Below, in pieces: positions 41,170-49,134 of a stretch of DNA of 64,000 nucleotides. Positions within the stretch are counted from its first letter, which is position 1. Each line of letters opens with the position of its first letter. The notes below the pieces were generated by a model that was not told where the DNA came from, did no database searches, and saw only the letters and a program-made list of their open reading frames with translations. The stretch is from an uncultured Actinomycetes bacterium (GTDB lineage Bacteria > Actinomycetota > CADDZG01 > WHSQ01): NCBI GenBank assembly GCA_937863385.1, contig CALMBW010000002.1:62001-126000 (forward strand), given 5' to 3'. A program made the translations under genes and the position numbers.

Positions 41170-41175
41170 TAGGCT
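41170..41175 (+). promoter_or_regulatory. leaderless -10 box for the phosphoglycerate-mutase-family gene
   Basis: TAGGCT, then 7 bases, then ATG at 41183. This fixes the start inside a longer frame that opens at 41141. Confidence 0.55.
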
Positions 41176-41182
41176 CCGCTCG

Positions 41183-41803
41183 ATGAAAGGCAAGATCCAC
41201 CTCGTTCGCCACGGCAAGGTCGAGAACCCCAAGGGGGTCATCTACGGCCGCTTGCCGGGCTATCACCTATCGGAGCTGGGCAAGCAGCAAGCGCAAGCGG
41301 CGGCCGACAGATTGGCGCAGGCCGACATCGGAGCGGTGTGGTCGAGCCCCTTGGAACGTGCCCAAGAAACAGCCGAGATGATCGCTGCCCCCCATAGCCT
41401 TTCGATCATCACCGACGAACGATTGCTTGAATCGGGTACCTCACTCGAGGGGATCGGAAGAACGCTGGCTTCTTTCCTCACCTCGCCGCGACACTGGTGG
41501 CATCTGCGCAATCCGTTCAAGCCGTCCTGGGGCGAATCGTTCTCTGAGATAAGGGCGAGGATGCTCGAGGTCGTTGCTGAAGCGCTGCAAGAGGCAGATG
41601 GCCGTGAGGTGGTCGTGGTCTCGCACCAGACGCCGGTCCAGGTGGCACGGCTGGCCTTGGCTCGTCGCAACGTCCCGCCGTGGTTGGGCTTCGCTCCGTG
41701 CGTCACGGGATCGGTCAGTACCCTGGAGCTCGACGAAGGCCGGGTTCTGTCGGCCTCCTACTTCGCTCCTTCTATGTCTTCTTCTGCCGGCTCCACCGGT
41801 TGA
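41183..41803 (+). CDS. histidine phosphatase (phosphoglycerate mutase family)
   Basis: The 206-residue protein has the phospho-acceptor motif LVRHGKVENP (RHG, His about 9), a second Arg in SSPLERAQETAEM and the late His in VVVSHQTPVQ. These enzymes remove phosphate through a phospho-histidine intermediate. MSMEG_4193-type actinobacterial proteins of this group are common; substrate unknown. Its last 46 bases overlap an opposite-strand small zinc-ribbon gene. Confidence 0.9.
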   Translation: MKGKIHLVRHGKVENPKGVIYGRLPGYHLSELGKQQAQAAADRLAQADIGAVWSSPLERAQETAEMIAAPHSLSIITDERLLESGTSLEGIGRTLASFLTSPRHWWHLRNPFKPSWGESFSEIRARMLEVVAEALQEADGREVVVVSHQTPVQVARLALARRNVPPWLGFAPCVTGSVSTLELDEGRVLSASYFAPSMSSSAGSTG

Positions 41804-41907
41804 AGGGTGTCCACCAAGGGGGTCGAGCACACCGGGCACACGGGCGTGTCCTCGGCTTGCACGTATACGTTGCGCTGGCAGATGGGACAGTACGCCTTGA
41901 GGGCCAT
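41758..41907 (-). CDS. 49-residue zinc-ribbon protein
   Basis: The minus-strand frame reads MALKAYCPICQRNVYVQAED, then CPVCSTPLVD and an acidic tail. Two CPxC pairs 17 residues apart form a zinc ribbon. A TACCTT box lies 6 bases before the ATG, as in other leaderless genes here. It overlaps the 3' end of the phosphatase gene tail to tail by 46 bases. Small proteins of this kind often follow the phosphatase in actinobacteria as Zn-ribbon partners; this is inference. Confidence 0.75.
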   Translation of the reverse strand: MALKAYCPICQRNVYVQAEDTPVCPVCSTPLVDTLQPVEPAEEDIEGAK

Positions 41908-41913
41908 GGCGAA

Positions 41914-41919
41914 AAGGTA
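41914..41919 (-). promoter_or_regulatory. leaderless -10 box for the 49-residue zinc-ribbon gene
   Basis: TACCTT on the minus strand, then 6 bases, then ATG at 41907. Confidence 0.5.
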
Positions 41920-41962
41920 GCCTGCCTGACAGTCCAACGCTAGATGCTCGGAGGTCTTTTCT

Positions 41963-42295
41963 TTGTCTTACGTCGTGATAAACGCCATCACCGTCCCAGA
42001 TGAGGGGCGTCAGATGTTCGAGGAACGATTCGCGGCCCGAGCGGGGGAGGTTGGAAAGTCGCCGGGATTCGAAGCGTTCGAGTTACTGCGGCCCGCCAAC
42101 GAGGGGGCCGCGGACCGCTACTTCGTGTACACGCGCTGGTCCAGTAAGTCGGACTTCGAAGCGTGGTTGCAGAGCCAAGCATTCCAGAAGGGCCACGCCG
42201 GCAAGCCGGCTGAGCCAGGAGAGGCACCCAAGAAACCGGTGGGAACGGGCTCTGAAGTGCTCGAGTACGAGGTGATCCAACGGGAACAAGCGTGA
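41963..42295 (+). CDS. MhuD-like haem-degrading monooxygenase (ABM domain)
   Basis: The 110-residue protein resembles M. tuberculosis MhuD: NAITVP with Asn7, SPGFEAFELLRP, FEAWLQSQAF with a Trp, and GHAGKP with the candidate haem-ligand His78 (Asn7 and His75 are the ligand-side residues in MhuD). Such enzymes open haem to release iron. GGAGGT 7 bases before TTG 41963 sets the start. It overlaps the FAD oxidoreductase gene by 4 bases. Confidence 0.82.
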   Translation: MSYVVINAITVPDEGRQMFEERFAARAGEVGKSPGFEAFELLRPANEGAADRYFVYTRWSSKSDFEAWLQSQAFQKGHAGKPAEPGEAPKKPVGTGSEVLEYEVIQREQA

Positions 42296-43839
42296 GCGGC
42301 TTCGACGCCATCGTTGTCGGTGCGGGCCATAACGGCCTCGTCTGTGCTGCGTATCTGCTGAAGGCGGGCCTCAAGGTATGCGTTGTCGAGCGGAGCGACC
42401 GTGTCGGCGGGGCGGCCGTCACCGAAGAGCTGTTCCCCGGGTTCCATATCTCGACGGCGTCCTATTCCTTGTCACTGATGTTGCCCGACATCATCGGTGA
42501 ACTAGGCCTCAAGCTGGACATCCGAGCCAAGGATCCAGAGTCTTTCCATCCGCTGGAGGGTGGGGGAGGACTGGTGATGTGGCGTGATGAAGGCAAGCGG
42601 CACGAAGAGATCGCCAGGATCTCGCGCAAGGATGCCGATGCATATCCCGGATTCGTGGGCCTGTTCGAGGAGGCCTCTCGCTACCTACGGCCGCTCTTGA
42701 ACTATCCAGCTACGCGCAAACAGGCGATCAGGTCCTTCAAGCGCAGCCAGATCGAGAAGCTCTTCTACAAGACCGTCGATGCGCCGATCTCTGAGATCTG
42801 TGAGGAGCACTTCGAGTCCGAGCTCATGCAAGGGCTCATGGCCAGCCAGGGCATCATCGGCACGGCGGCGGGACCCCGAACCCCCGGGACCTCCTACATC
42901 TACCTGCACCATGCCTTTGGCGAAGCAACTGGGGAGCCGGGCGTCTGGGGATTCGTGCGGGGTGGCATGGGCGAGATCACTCGCCAGCTAGCGGAGATCG
43001 TTCGAGGCTTGGGTGGTGAGATCCGCACCGAGGCAGAGGTGGCCAGCGTCAAGGTTGATGGCGCTCGGCGTGCCGCCGGTGTTGTTCTCGTTTCCGGCGA
43101 GGAGATCGATGCACCGGCGGTGCTCTCGAACGCGGACCCGAAGCGAACCAGATCACTGATCGACGCGGCACATCTGGCGCCCGACTACATCGAAGATGTC
43201 GAACTGTTGCCGACCGAGGGCACGGTGGTGAAGGTGAACTGCGCGCTGTCGGGCCTACCGCGCTTCAAGGGCATGTCCGATGCAGCCTCACCCGGCCCCG
43301 AGCACCTGGGGACTATCACGGTCTCACCGTCGATCGACTATCTGGAAGACGCCTGCCGTCTCGCAGGGCAAGGAGAGCCGGCCGAGAGGTTCTTCATCGA
43401 GGCATGGATCCAGACCGCCTCGGAACCCGAGCTCGCGCCCGAGGGTAAGCACACTCTGTCGATCTTCAGCCAGTACGCGCCCTACACGTTGGCTTCCGGA
43501 AGCTGGGACGAAAGAAGGGACGAGGTTGCGGACAGAGTGATCGCAACGCTCGAGGAGTACGCGCCGGGATTGAGCGACCTGATCGAGGATCGTTTCGTGC
43601 TGGATCCCCAACGCCTGGAGGAGCGGTTCGGTCTTACCGGCGGCAACATCTTCCACGGAGAGATCTTGCCGGAATGGCTCTTCGACACGCGGCCGTCTTC
43701 GAAATGGCACCGGCACCGATTGCCGCTGGCCGGGATGTACCTGTGCGGCTCGGGCGCGCATCCAGGTGGTGGGGTGTGTGGGGCTCCGGGCCGCAATGCC
43801 GCGCGCGCTCTGATATCCGATATCGCCCATAAAGGGTGA
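42292..43839 (+). CDS. FAD-dependent oxidoreductase, phytoene-desaturase/PYROXD2-like
   Basis: The 515-residue protein has an N-terminal dinucleotide fold, IVVGAGHNGLVCAAYLLKAG with VVERSDRVGGAA, and the C-terminal CrtI-type end GMYLCGSGAHPGGGVCGAPG. It oxidises or desaturates a hydrophobic substrate; no carotenoid synthesis genes are near, so carotenoid use is not supported. GTG start overlaps the haem monooxygenase gene, which suggests a joint function. Confidence 0.88.
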   Translation: MSGFDAIVVGAGHNGLVCAAYLLKAGLKVCVVERSDRVGGAAVTEELFPGFHISTASYSLSLMLPDIIGELGLKLDIRAKDPESFHPLEGGGGLVMWRDEGKRHEEIARISRKDADAYPGFVGLFEEASRYLRPLLNYPATRKQAIRSFKRSQIEKLFYKTVDAPISEICEEHFESELMQGLMASQGIIGTAAGPRTPGTSYIYLHHAFGEATGEPGVWGFVRGGMGEITRQLAEIVRGLGGEIRTEAEVASVKVDGARRAAGVVLVSGEEIDAPAVLSNADPKRTRSLIDAAHLAPDYIEDVELLPTEGTVVKVNCALSGLPRFKGMSDAASPGPEHLGTITVSPSIDYLEDACRLAGQGEPAERFFIEAWIQTASEPELAPEGKHTLSIFSQYAPYTLASGSWDERRDEVADRVIATLEEYAPGLSDLIEDRFVLDPQRLEERFGLTGGNIFHGEILPEWLFDTRPSSKWHRHRLPLAGMYLCGSGAHPGGGVCGAPGRNAARALISDIAHKG

Positions 43840-43963
43840 AAAAGCTGCGCTGTGCATCTGCAGCACTACTCTTTGCCGTTTAGAGGACGTGGTCCGGGGG
43901 TAACTAGTTATCGACCGAGAACCACGACTCAGTCGCAGCGATGCGGCAGGAGGTTAGCTACTT

Positions 43964-44179
43964 ATGGGTATCGGAGTAAGTGTTTTCCTGATAGCAGTCG
44001 GAGCCATCTTGACCTTCGCTCTTGAGGCGAGTGCAGAGGGCATCAACCTCAACACGGTCGGAGTGATCCTCATGGTCGTCGGGATCATCGGCCTGGTGTT
44101 GTCGATGCTGGTCTTCGGCAGCTGGCGTGAGCGTCGTGATGGCGACCGCGTGATCGTTCGTGACCGCGAGGTCATCTAG
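43964..44179 (+). CDS. DUF6458 small membrane protein
   Basis: The 71-residue protein has two membrane helices (SVFLIAVGAILTFALEAS and NTVGVILMVVGIIGLVLSML) and a charged tail, matching the actinobacterial DUF6458 family. AGGAGG lies upstream of the ATG. Function unknown. A 17-bp terminator follows at 44223. Confidence 0.85.
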   Translation: MGIGVSVFLIAVGAILTFALEASAEGINLNTVGVILMVVGIIGLVLSMLVFGSWRERRDGDRVIVRDREVI

Positions 44180-44222
44180 CAACAGGTTTCTTGCAACACC
44201 AGCAACGACGTACCTGCTCCGT

Positions 44223-44259
44223 ACGTGGAAAGGGCCCGCTTGGCGGGCCCTTTCCACGT
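44223..44259. terminator. long bidirectional terminator hairpin
   Basis: ACGTGGAAAGGGCCCGC (44223-44239) pairs perfectly with the reverse complement (44243-44259) around a 3-base loop. It separates the converging DUF6458 gene and M14 carboxypeptidase gene. There is no long T tract, but the stem of 17 bp is very stable. Confidence 0.75.
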
Positions 44260-44297
44260 CGCAGACCAGGTCTCGATCCGGCCTTTTTCCAGTGGCC

Positions 44298-46871
44298 CTA
44301 CTTCACCCAGGTCAGCATGTTCTTCATGATCTGGTAGCCGGAGTAGGTCAGCGAATAGTTGCCGAGTCCGAAGGGGTGATCGAACTCGTCGGTGGGGTCG
44401 GGCAATAGAGCGCCGGCGAACCGGATCCGCCCCCCGCGGTACTTGATCTCTCCCAGCGAGATCTGATCGAAGTTGCCCGTGGTTCCCGCGGCGCGCTGTT
44501 TCCCCTTCGCCTTGGCGAAGTCGGCGCGTGGGATCCACCACACCGGTGAGGTGTCGGAATCGTCACCGTCCGCGTCCTGGATCGCGTAGCCAAGTGGCAC
44601 CGGTTCGTAGGTCTGGCGCCGTCTTACCTCGTCTCCGGACTGGCCCTCTGCTGCTCCTGGCTGGTTGATCTTCTTGGCCAAGGGGTCTTTGTAGGTCGAT
44701 TCCTTCTTGGCCGTGGCGAAGTTTATGTATCCCGCGTAGTGCTTGGACGAACCCGCTTCGCCCGCGATACCCATCGCTTTCAGCATCCCCAGCGCAGCAT
44801 CGGTCAGCACCAGGTTGCCGTCGTGCTTAGCGACCCAGTTGCGGAGCTTCTTCGCGAGCTTCGGATAGACGCGATTGGTGATGACGATGGTGTCGTAACG
44901 GCGCTGCCATCCGTTGGTCTTTGCGATCTCGTTCGTCGTCAGTTTGCCCAGCCCCGGCCGGGTGAACTTCCCGAGCATCTTGTAGAACTTCATGCTCGAG
45001 ACGCGGTAGCCGATCTGCCCGGGGTCTTCCCAGCCGCGCTCCTTGGTGAAGTCGATCGAAGTGGTGAACACGCCGCTCGTCGAGTCACCCTCCAAGCGCA
45101 CGCGCCACTTGCCGGCGGTGGGGAAGTTGGCCTGGAGAGCCTGCCCGGCCTGAACGTAGATGGGGGATTGGTTGAAGTAGGAGTTGACCACCTCCCACTC
45201 TTCGCCCTGGACGTTCGGTTCCTCTGACTTCTTGCGTTCCAGCAAGGCAGTGTCTAGCGCGCATGAGCCAACCCCCTGAGCGTTGGCGCATGTGATCGTG
45301 ACCTGTATCCCACCGTTGTAGATCTTGTTCTCGGGCCCTTTGACATCGAACTCTTGGATGTATCCGTTGCTGGGGTCCAAAGTGCCCCCGGTGATGTCGT
45401 CTTGTGTCGGGTATTTGGTGAACTCGGGTGGAGGTTCGTTCAAGTTCGTCTTCTTCTTGAGCGCGCCCCGGTTGAAGACATACCCGACCTTGCCCTTGGT
45501 CTTGAAGGTCTTCTTCTCGGGCTTGAGGGAGTAGTTGATCATCGAGTAGATCAACGATTTGTTGCCGTCAACGTGGAGTTGCTCGACGTCTGAGGACCAA
45601 CAGGAACCGATCCCACAGTTGCCGAGGTGCGAGAGCGACATCTCGTTGTCGATCCCGTCGGCGTTCAAGCCGATCGGGGAATCGATCCAGTCGCCCAAGG
45701 CACCGGTGACGGTGTAATTGATGGTGTCCCAGATCGTTCCCCATTGCACGCCGTACACGCGGGGGTCATCGGCGGCAGCATCGTTCGGCTTGATCAACGG
45801 CGACCAAGCGAGCCGTGCTTCGGCGTCGCGCCAAGCCCCCTTGACGGTTTGCAGCACGCGCTGGTTCTTGTCGTAAGGCCGCTCGGAACCTCCGATCAAG
45901 GTGAACGAAAAGGCACGGTCGACGAGTTGTCCGTGAAGGTCGATCCCACCCGCCCACTTGGGGTTACCCGAGCGATCCTTGGGGCCGATCGCTTGCAGCA
46001 CCTTGCCGAAGCCACGCGATTCGGGCTCGGACCATGGTGTGTAGGGGCGGAAGGTGTATCCCTGTGCCGGCCAGTCACGGTTGAGATCGACACCGTTTCC
46101 GTTGTAGCGCTGATAGAACTGCGCACCCGTTGACCGCTCACCGCGCATCCAACCGTCCGGGTTCGGGTAGATCATGTAGACGACCGACCTCTTGAGCGCG
46201 TCGCCCGCCGTCACAGACTTATCCGGAGTGGCTTCGAGGAGAGGGTGGGGCATCTCGCCTTCGGCGTCACAGTTGACGATGTCGGGAGCGTCGCCGTTCT
46301 CGCACGCGGCCCACGTCGCCAGGTCTTCGGCGGCCCTTGTCCCTCCTTCAACCCCCGCACGCTCGATCCCATGGATAGACAAGGGGAAGACGAAATACTT
46401 CTTGTTCTTATCGGGGACGGATTCGTCGGTGATGCGGACCATGTGAAGGGGTTGCCTATCCCTGGTGACGACCCCGTTGCCTTGTCCGTCGGTGCTGGCG
46501 GTCACCGGCAAGCCGGCAGACCTGAAAGCCTCACAGCCGTCGTTCTCACCCGGGGCAGGTTTGCCGTTGCAGTCGAAGTCTTCCGACAGCGTGTACCACT
46601 CGACGTAGTCCGGGAAGAGTTCCTCGAGCAGCGTCATCCCGGCCTGCAACTCGGAGAACTGCATGAAATCCGCGGCGCACACGGTTCCTTTGGCGAAGGG
46701 CGAACCGGCGGGGTTGCAACCATGGGGGTCGGGGAATACCCGGCCGTAGACCTGGTACTCCTCCTCAGAACCCGCTACCGGAGACGAGAAAGCCGCCGGG
46801 CTGGGCCCAAGTACCAATGCCACGGTGGCAAGGAGAGTAAGAACGGTGGTGATGGAGATCGTGCGACGCAT
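44298..46871 (-). CDS. secreted M14 zinc carboxypeptidase
   Basis: The 857-residue protein has a signal peptide (ISITTVLTLLATVALVLG) and an M14 domain (about 90-430) with the zinc motif HGIE (HxxE), the substrate-site NGVDLNRDWP, and the third zinc ligand in IDLHGQ; a catalytic Glu candidate lies in GIDNEMSLSH. The C-terminal half (about 470-857) is beta-rich and includes a domain with a long KLAKKLRNWVAKHDGN helix region. It should trim peptides outside the cell. GTG 46883 is an alternative start. Confidence 0.9.
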   Translation of the reverse strand: MRRTISITTVLTLLATVALVLGPSPAAFSSPVAGSEEEYQVYGRVFPDPHGCNPAGSPFAKGTVCAADFMQFSELQAGMTLLEELFPDYVEWYTLSEDFDCNGKPAPGENDGCEAFRSAGLPVTASTDGQGNGVVTRDRQPLHMVRITDESVPDKNKKYFVFPLSIHGIERAGVEGGTRAAEDLATWAACENGDAPDIVNCDAEGEMPHPLLEATPDKSVTAGDALKRSVVYMIYPNPDGWMRGERSTGAQFYQRYNGNGVDLNRDWPAQGYTFRPYTPWSEPESRGFGKVLQAIGPKDRSGNPKWAGGIDLHGQLVDRAFSFTLIGGSERPYDKNQRVLQTVKGAWRDAEARLAWSPLIKPNDAAADDPRVYGVQWGTIWDTINYTVTGALGDWIDSPIGLNADGIDNEMSLSHLGNCGIGSCWSSDVEQLHVDGNKSLIYSMINYSLKPEKKTFKTKGKVGYVFNRGALKKKTNLNEPPPEFTKYPTQDDITGGTLDPSNGYIQEFDVKGPENKIYNGGIQVTITCANAQGVGSCALDTALLERKKSEEPNVQGEEWEVVNSYFNQSPIYVQAGQALQANFPTAGKWRVRLEGDSTSGVFTTSIDFTKERGWEDPGQIGYRVSSMKFYKMLGKFTRPGLGKLTTNEIAKTNGWQRRYDTIVITNRVYPKLAKKLRNWVAKHDGNLVLTDAALGMLKAMGIAGEAGSSKHYAGYINFATAKKESTYKDPLAKKINQPGAAEGQSGDEVRRRQTYEPVPLGYAIQDADGDDSDTSPVWWIPRADFAKAKGKQRAAGTTGNFDQISLGEIKYRGGRIRFAGALLPDPTDEFDHPFGLGNYSLTYSGYQIMKNMLTWVK

Positions 46872-46969
46872 CCTGATGAACACCCCTTCAGCTGAGACCT
46901 AGATCTGGTCCCTAGGACTTCGCTGCCGAGGGACGTTTTCCCCCTTTCGGGGTAATTCGGACGCGGGCG

Positions 46970-48175
46970 CTAGCGGGCGTTGCGGTAGATCTCTCTGACG
47001 ATCTTGTCTTCGATCGGTGCCGCGGTCGCCTTGTACATGCCGCTGTCCATGATGGAGAAAGCTGCCCACGATTTCGTCTCTGTGAGCCACACCCATCCGG
47101 TCAAGGAAGAGACTGCCGTGAGGGTTCCCGTCTTGGCCCTCAATTTGACCCCTCTAAGCCGGTCCTCAAGCGTGCCTTGGTCGGCTCCGGCAAGCGTCGA
47201 TCGCAACGTTGCCCACCACGGTTGCTCTTCTGCGTACTCGAGCAAGCGGACGAAGCCTTTAGGTGAGACTCGGTTCGAGTAAGACAACCCGGAAGCGTCG
47301 TAGGCGTCGACGTCGACAGACCGCTTGGCGGCCCACGCCTCGATCGTGTCTGCGCCATGAGCGATAGAGCCACTTCTGCCGGTCTCGACGGCGAGACGCT
47401 TACCGAACATCTCTGCGAAGAAGTTCGACGATCGGCGGTTCATGAACCGCATCATCGCTTCGAGCGGGACCGACGAGACACCGGCTATCGAGTTCAATCC
47501 CGATGGTGGGGTTCCGGCGCCCGGAGCCTTGCGCACCACGACCCCCTCATCTCGAAGCCGTTTCGTGAGGTTGGTAGCCGCTCGCTTCTCGGGGTCGGCG
47601 ATGTGACGCCCATCCCTGCGGTTTCCTTCGAACGACAATGCGGTCGGGATCGGAACCTCCTTGGAGGGGAAGTCGCTCTTCCACCCCGTCGCCCACCAGT
47701 CGCGCACGAAGTAGGAGGTGGCTCCCATCACGCTTCCGCGGATCTTGGTGATCCCTGCTGCTGCGATCTTCTTTGCAAGCACCCCTAGGCGGGTCGGACG
47801 GAATGGGAGCTCCTTGCCGTACCTTCCACCTCCGGTAACGGTGGGATCGCCACGACCGAGGAGCCAGAGGTTGCCTCGCACCACGCCCGCGTCGACCGAT
47901 GTGGCCGAAGCGAAGGTGTTGATCCGCAGGCCGGACTCGACGACATCCAGCAGCGCTAGTGACAACAGGAGCTTCTGGCCCGACGCCGGCACTCGGCGGG
48001 TGGACGAGAAGTGTTGGTACAGCATCTCCTTGCCATCCATCAGCGCCACCGATATCGATCTGCCCGAGGTGTAGCGATCGATGCGTCTCTTCCACGCGGA
48101 GCGAGCACCCGCAGGGGATGCGAGTGATATCAAGACACAGACAAGAAGGACTGTCGGAACGAACCGGCGCATCAA
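46970..48175 (-). CDS. dacB: D-alanyl-D-alanine carboxypeptidase/endopeptidase (PBP4, S13)
   Basis: The 401-residue protein has a signal peptide and the three penicillin-binding motifs: SxxK at PASGQK (Ser65, Lys68), SxN in ASGLSYSN, and KTG in LRAKTGTL. DacB proteins trim or open cross-links of peptidoglycan in the periplasm-like space. AGGAG precedes TTG 48175; ATG 48172 is equally likely. It may form an operon with the M14 gene, 99 bases further on. Confidence 0.93.
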   Translation of the reverse strand: MMRRFVPTVLLVCVLISLASPAGARSAWKRRIDRYTSGRSISVALMDGKEMLYQHFSSTRRVPASGQKLLLSLALLDVVESGLRINTFASATSVDAGVVRGNLWLLGRGDPTVTGGGRYGKELPFRPTRLGVLAKKIAAAGITKIRGSVMGATSYFVRDWWATGWKSDFPSKEVPIPTALSFEGNRRDGRHIADPEKRAATNLTKRLRDEGVVVRKAPGAGTPPSGLNSIAGVSSVPLEAMMRFMNRRSSNFFAEMFGKRLAVETGRSGSIAHGADTIEAWAAKRSVDVDAYDASGLSYSNRVSPKGFVRLLEYAEEQPWWATLRSTLAGADQGTLEDRLRGVKLRAKTGTLTAVSSLTGWVWLTETKSWAAFSIMDSGMYKATAAPIEDKIVREIYRNAR

Positions 48176-48268
48176 GAGATGGTCTCCTAGATCTGAAGCA
48201 ACTTCGATACGGACATTAGGAGAACGAGCCCGGGCGCCGTGAGGTTGGCTTGGTTCTCGATCCCGGTT

Positions 48269-48544
48269 TCAGATATCGAACAGGTTCGGATCGACGGTGG
48301 GGAAGAACGAGAGCTGTCCGGGCCCGGCGGCACTCTTCTTGGGCCGCTGAGGCCGGTCGATGGCAACCGCCAGGCGGTGGTAGGCCTGCTCTCTAGCAAG
48401 CTGAACGGCCCGCTTCTGCGCACGCTCGTTCTCGTCCGCGAGCCTCCGCTCGGCCTCTCTGATGGCATCGTCAACCAGAAGATCCCATCGAGCCAAACGC
48501 TCCTGGTCCATCCAGCCTCCCTGCTGGTAGCCCCAATCCCACAT
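48269..48544 (-). CDS. small charged coiled-coil protein
   Basis: The 91-residue product has a central helix rich in Glu and Arg (DDAIREAERRLADENERAQK) likely to be a coiled coil, and a Pro-rich hydrophobic C-terminus (GQLSFFPTVDPNLFDI). No known family. Starts at 48544 or 48511 (the latter has a GGAGG 4 bases upstream) are both possible. Confidence 0.5.
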   Translation of the reverse strand: MWDWGYQQGGWMDQERLARWDLLVDDAIREAERRLADENERAQKRAVQLAREQAYHRLAVAIDRPQRPKKSAAGPGQLSFFPTVDPNLFDI

Positions 48545-48665
48545 GGGGGGACGAGCAGTATCAGCCACAGCAGCGCAAGACTTTCGGATTTCCGGCCGAT
48601 AAGAGCGCTGACACGGGTAACGTAGAGGAAACGTGACAGCCGAGACGCCTAGAGGGGGGACCACG

Positions 48666-49040
48666 ATGGATCAACGACCTAAGAGCACCGCCCGCAAGAT
48701 CGTGGCGGTAGCCGTTGCGGCGATGGCGCTCCTGGCGTTGTCCGCTCCCACGATGGCGGCTCGGACCAGGATCAAGGCGACGGATGACCGCACCTGGAGC
48801 CCCGACTTCAAACACGTGGTCCCCGGAACCAAGGTCATCTGGCGTAACCCCACCGACAGCACCCACACCGTCACGGCCTACGGTGGCGGCTGGAGCAAGA
48901 ACGCGACCGTGGCCGCCGGGAGCAGGACCTCTAAGAAGTTCCGCAAGGAGGGCACCTTCCGTTACCGCTGCACGATCCATTCCACCGTCACCAACGGCGA
49001 CTGCAACGGCATGTGCGGCACCATCCACGTCGCCCCCTAG
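48666..49040 (+). CDS. secreted cupredoxin (plastocyanin/azurin-like)
   Basis: The 124-residue protein has a signal peptide (VAVAAMALLALSAPTMAA) and a cupredoxin domain with the type 1 copper ligands His in DSTHTVTAYGG, Cys in RYRCTIHST and His/Met in GMCGTIHV. It should carry electrons or bind copper outside the cell. AGAGGGGGGACC before the ATG sets the start. Confidence 0.88.
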   Translation: MDQRPKSTARKIVAVAVAAMALLALSAPTMAARTRIKATDDRTWSPDFKHVVPGTKVIWRNPTDSTHTVTAYGGGWSKNATVAAGSRTSKKFRKEGTFRYRCTIHSTVTNGDCNGMCGTIHVAP

Positions 49041-49134
49041 AGCCTCGCTCGCCGGCATCCAAGGCAAGCAGGAAGAGACCGCCGGACGGAGAAATCCGTT
49101 CATCTAGCGTTCACATCTTCCTTCGAGGTGTCCT

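Noticed and set aside
42292-43839. Phytoene desaturase of a carotenoid cluster
   Set aside because: The fold matches CrtI-type oxidoreductases, but there are no crtB, crtE or other carotenoid genes nearby, so the specific name is not supported.
46925-46960. Terminator between dacB and the M14 gene
   Set aside because: The CCCC/GGGG stem is only 4 bp and lacks a T tract in the direction of dacB transcription.
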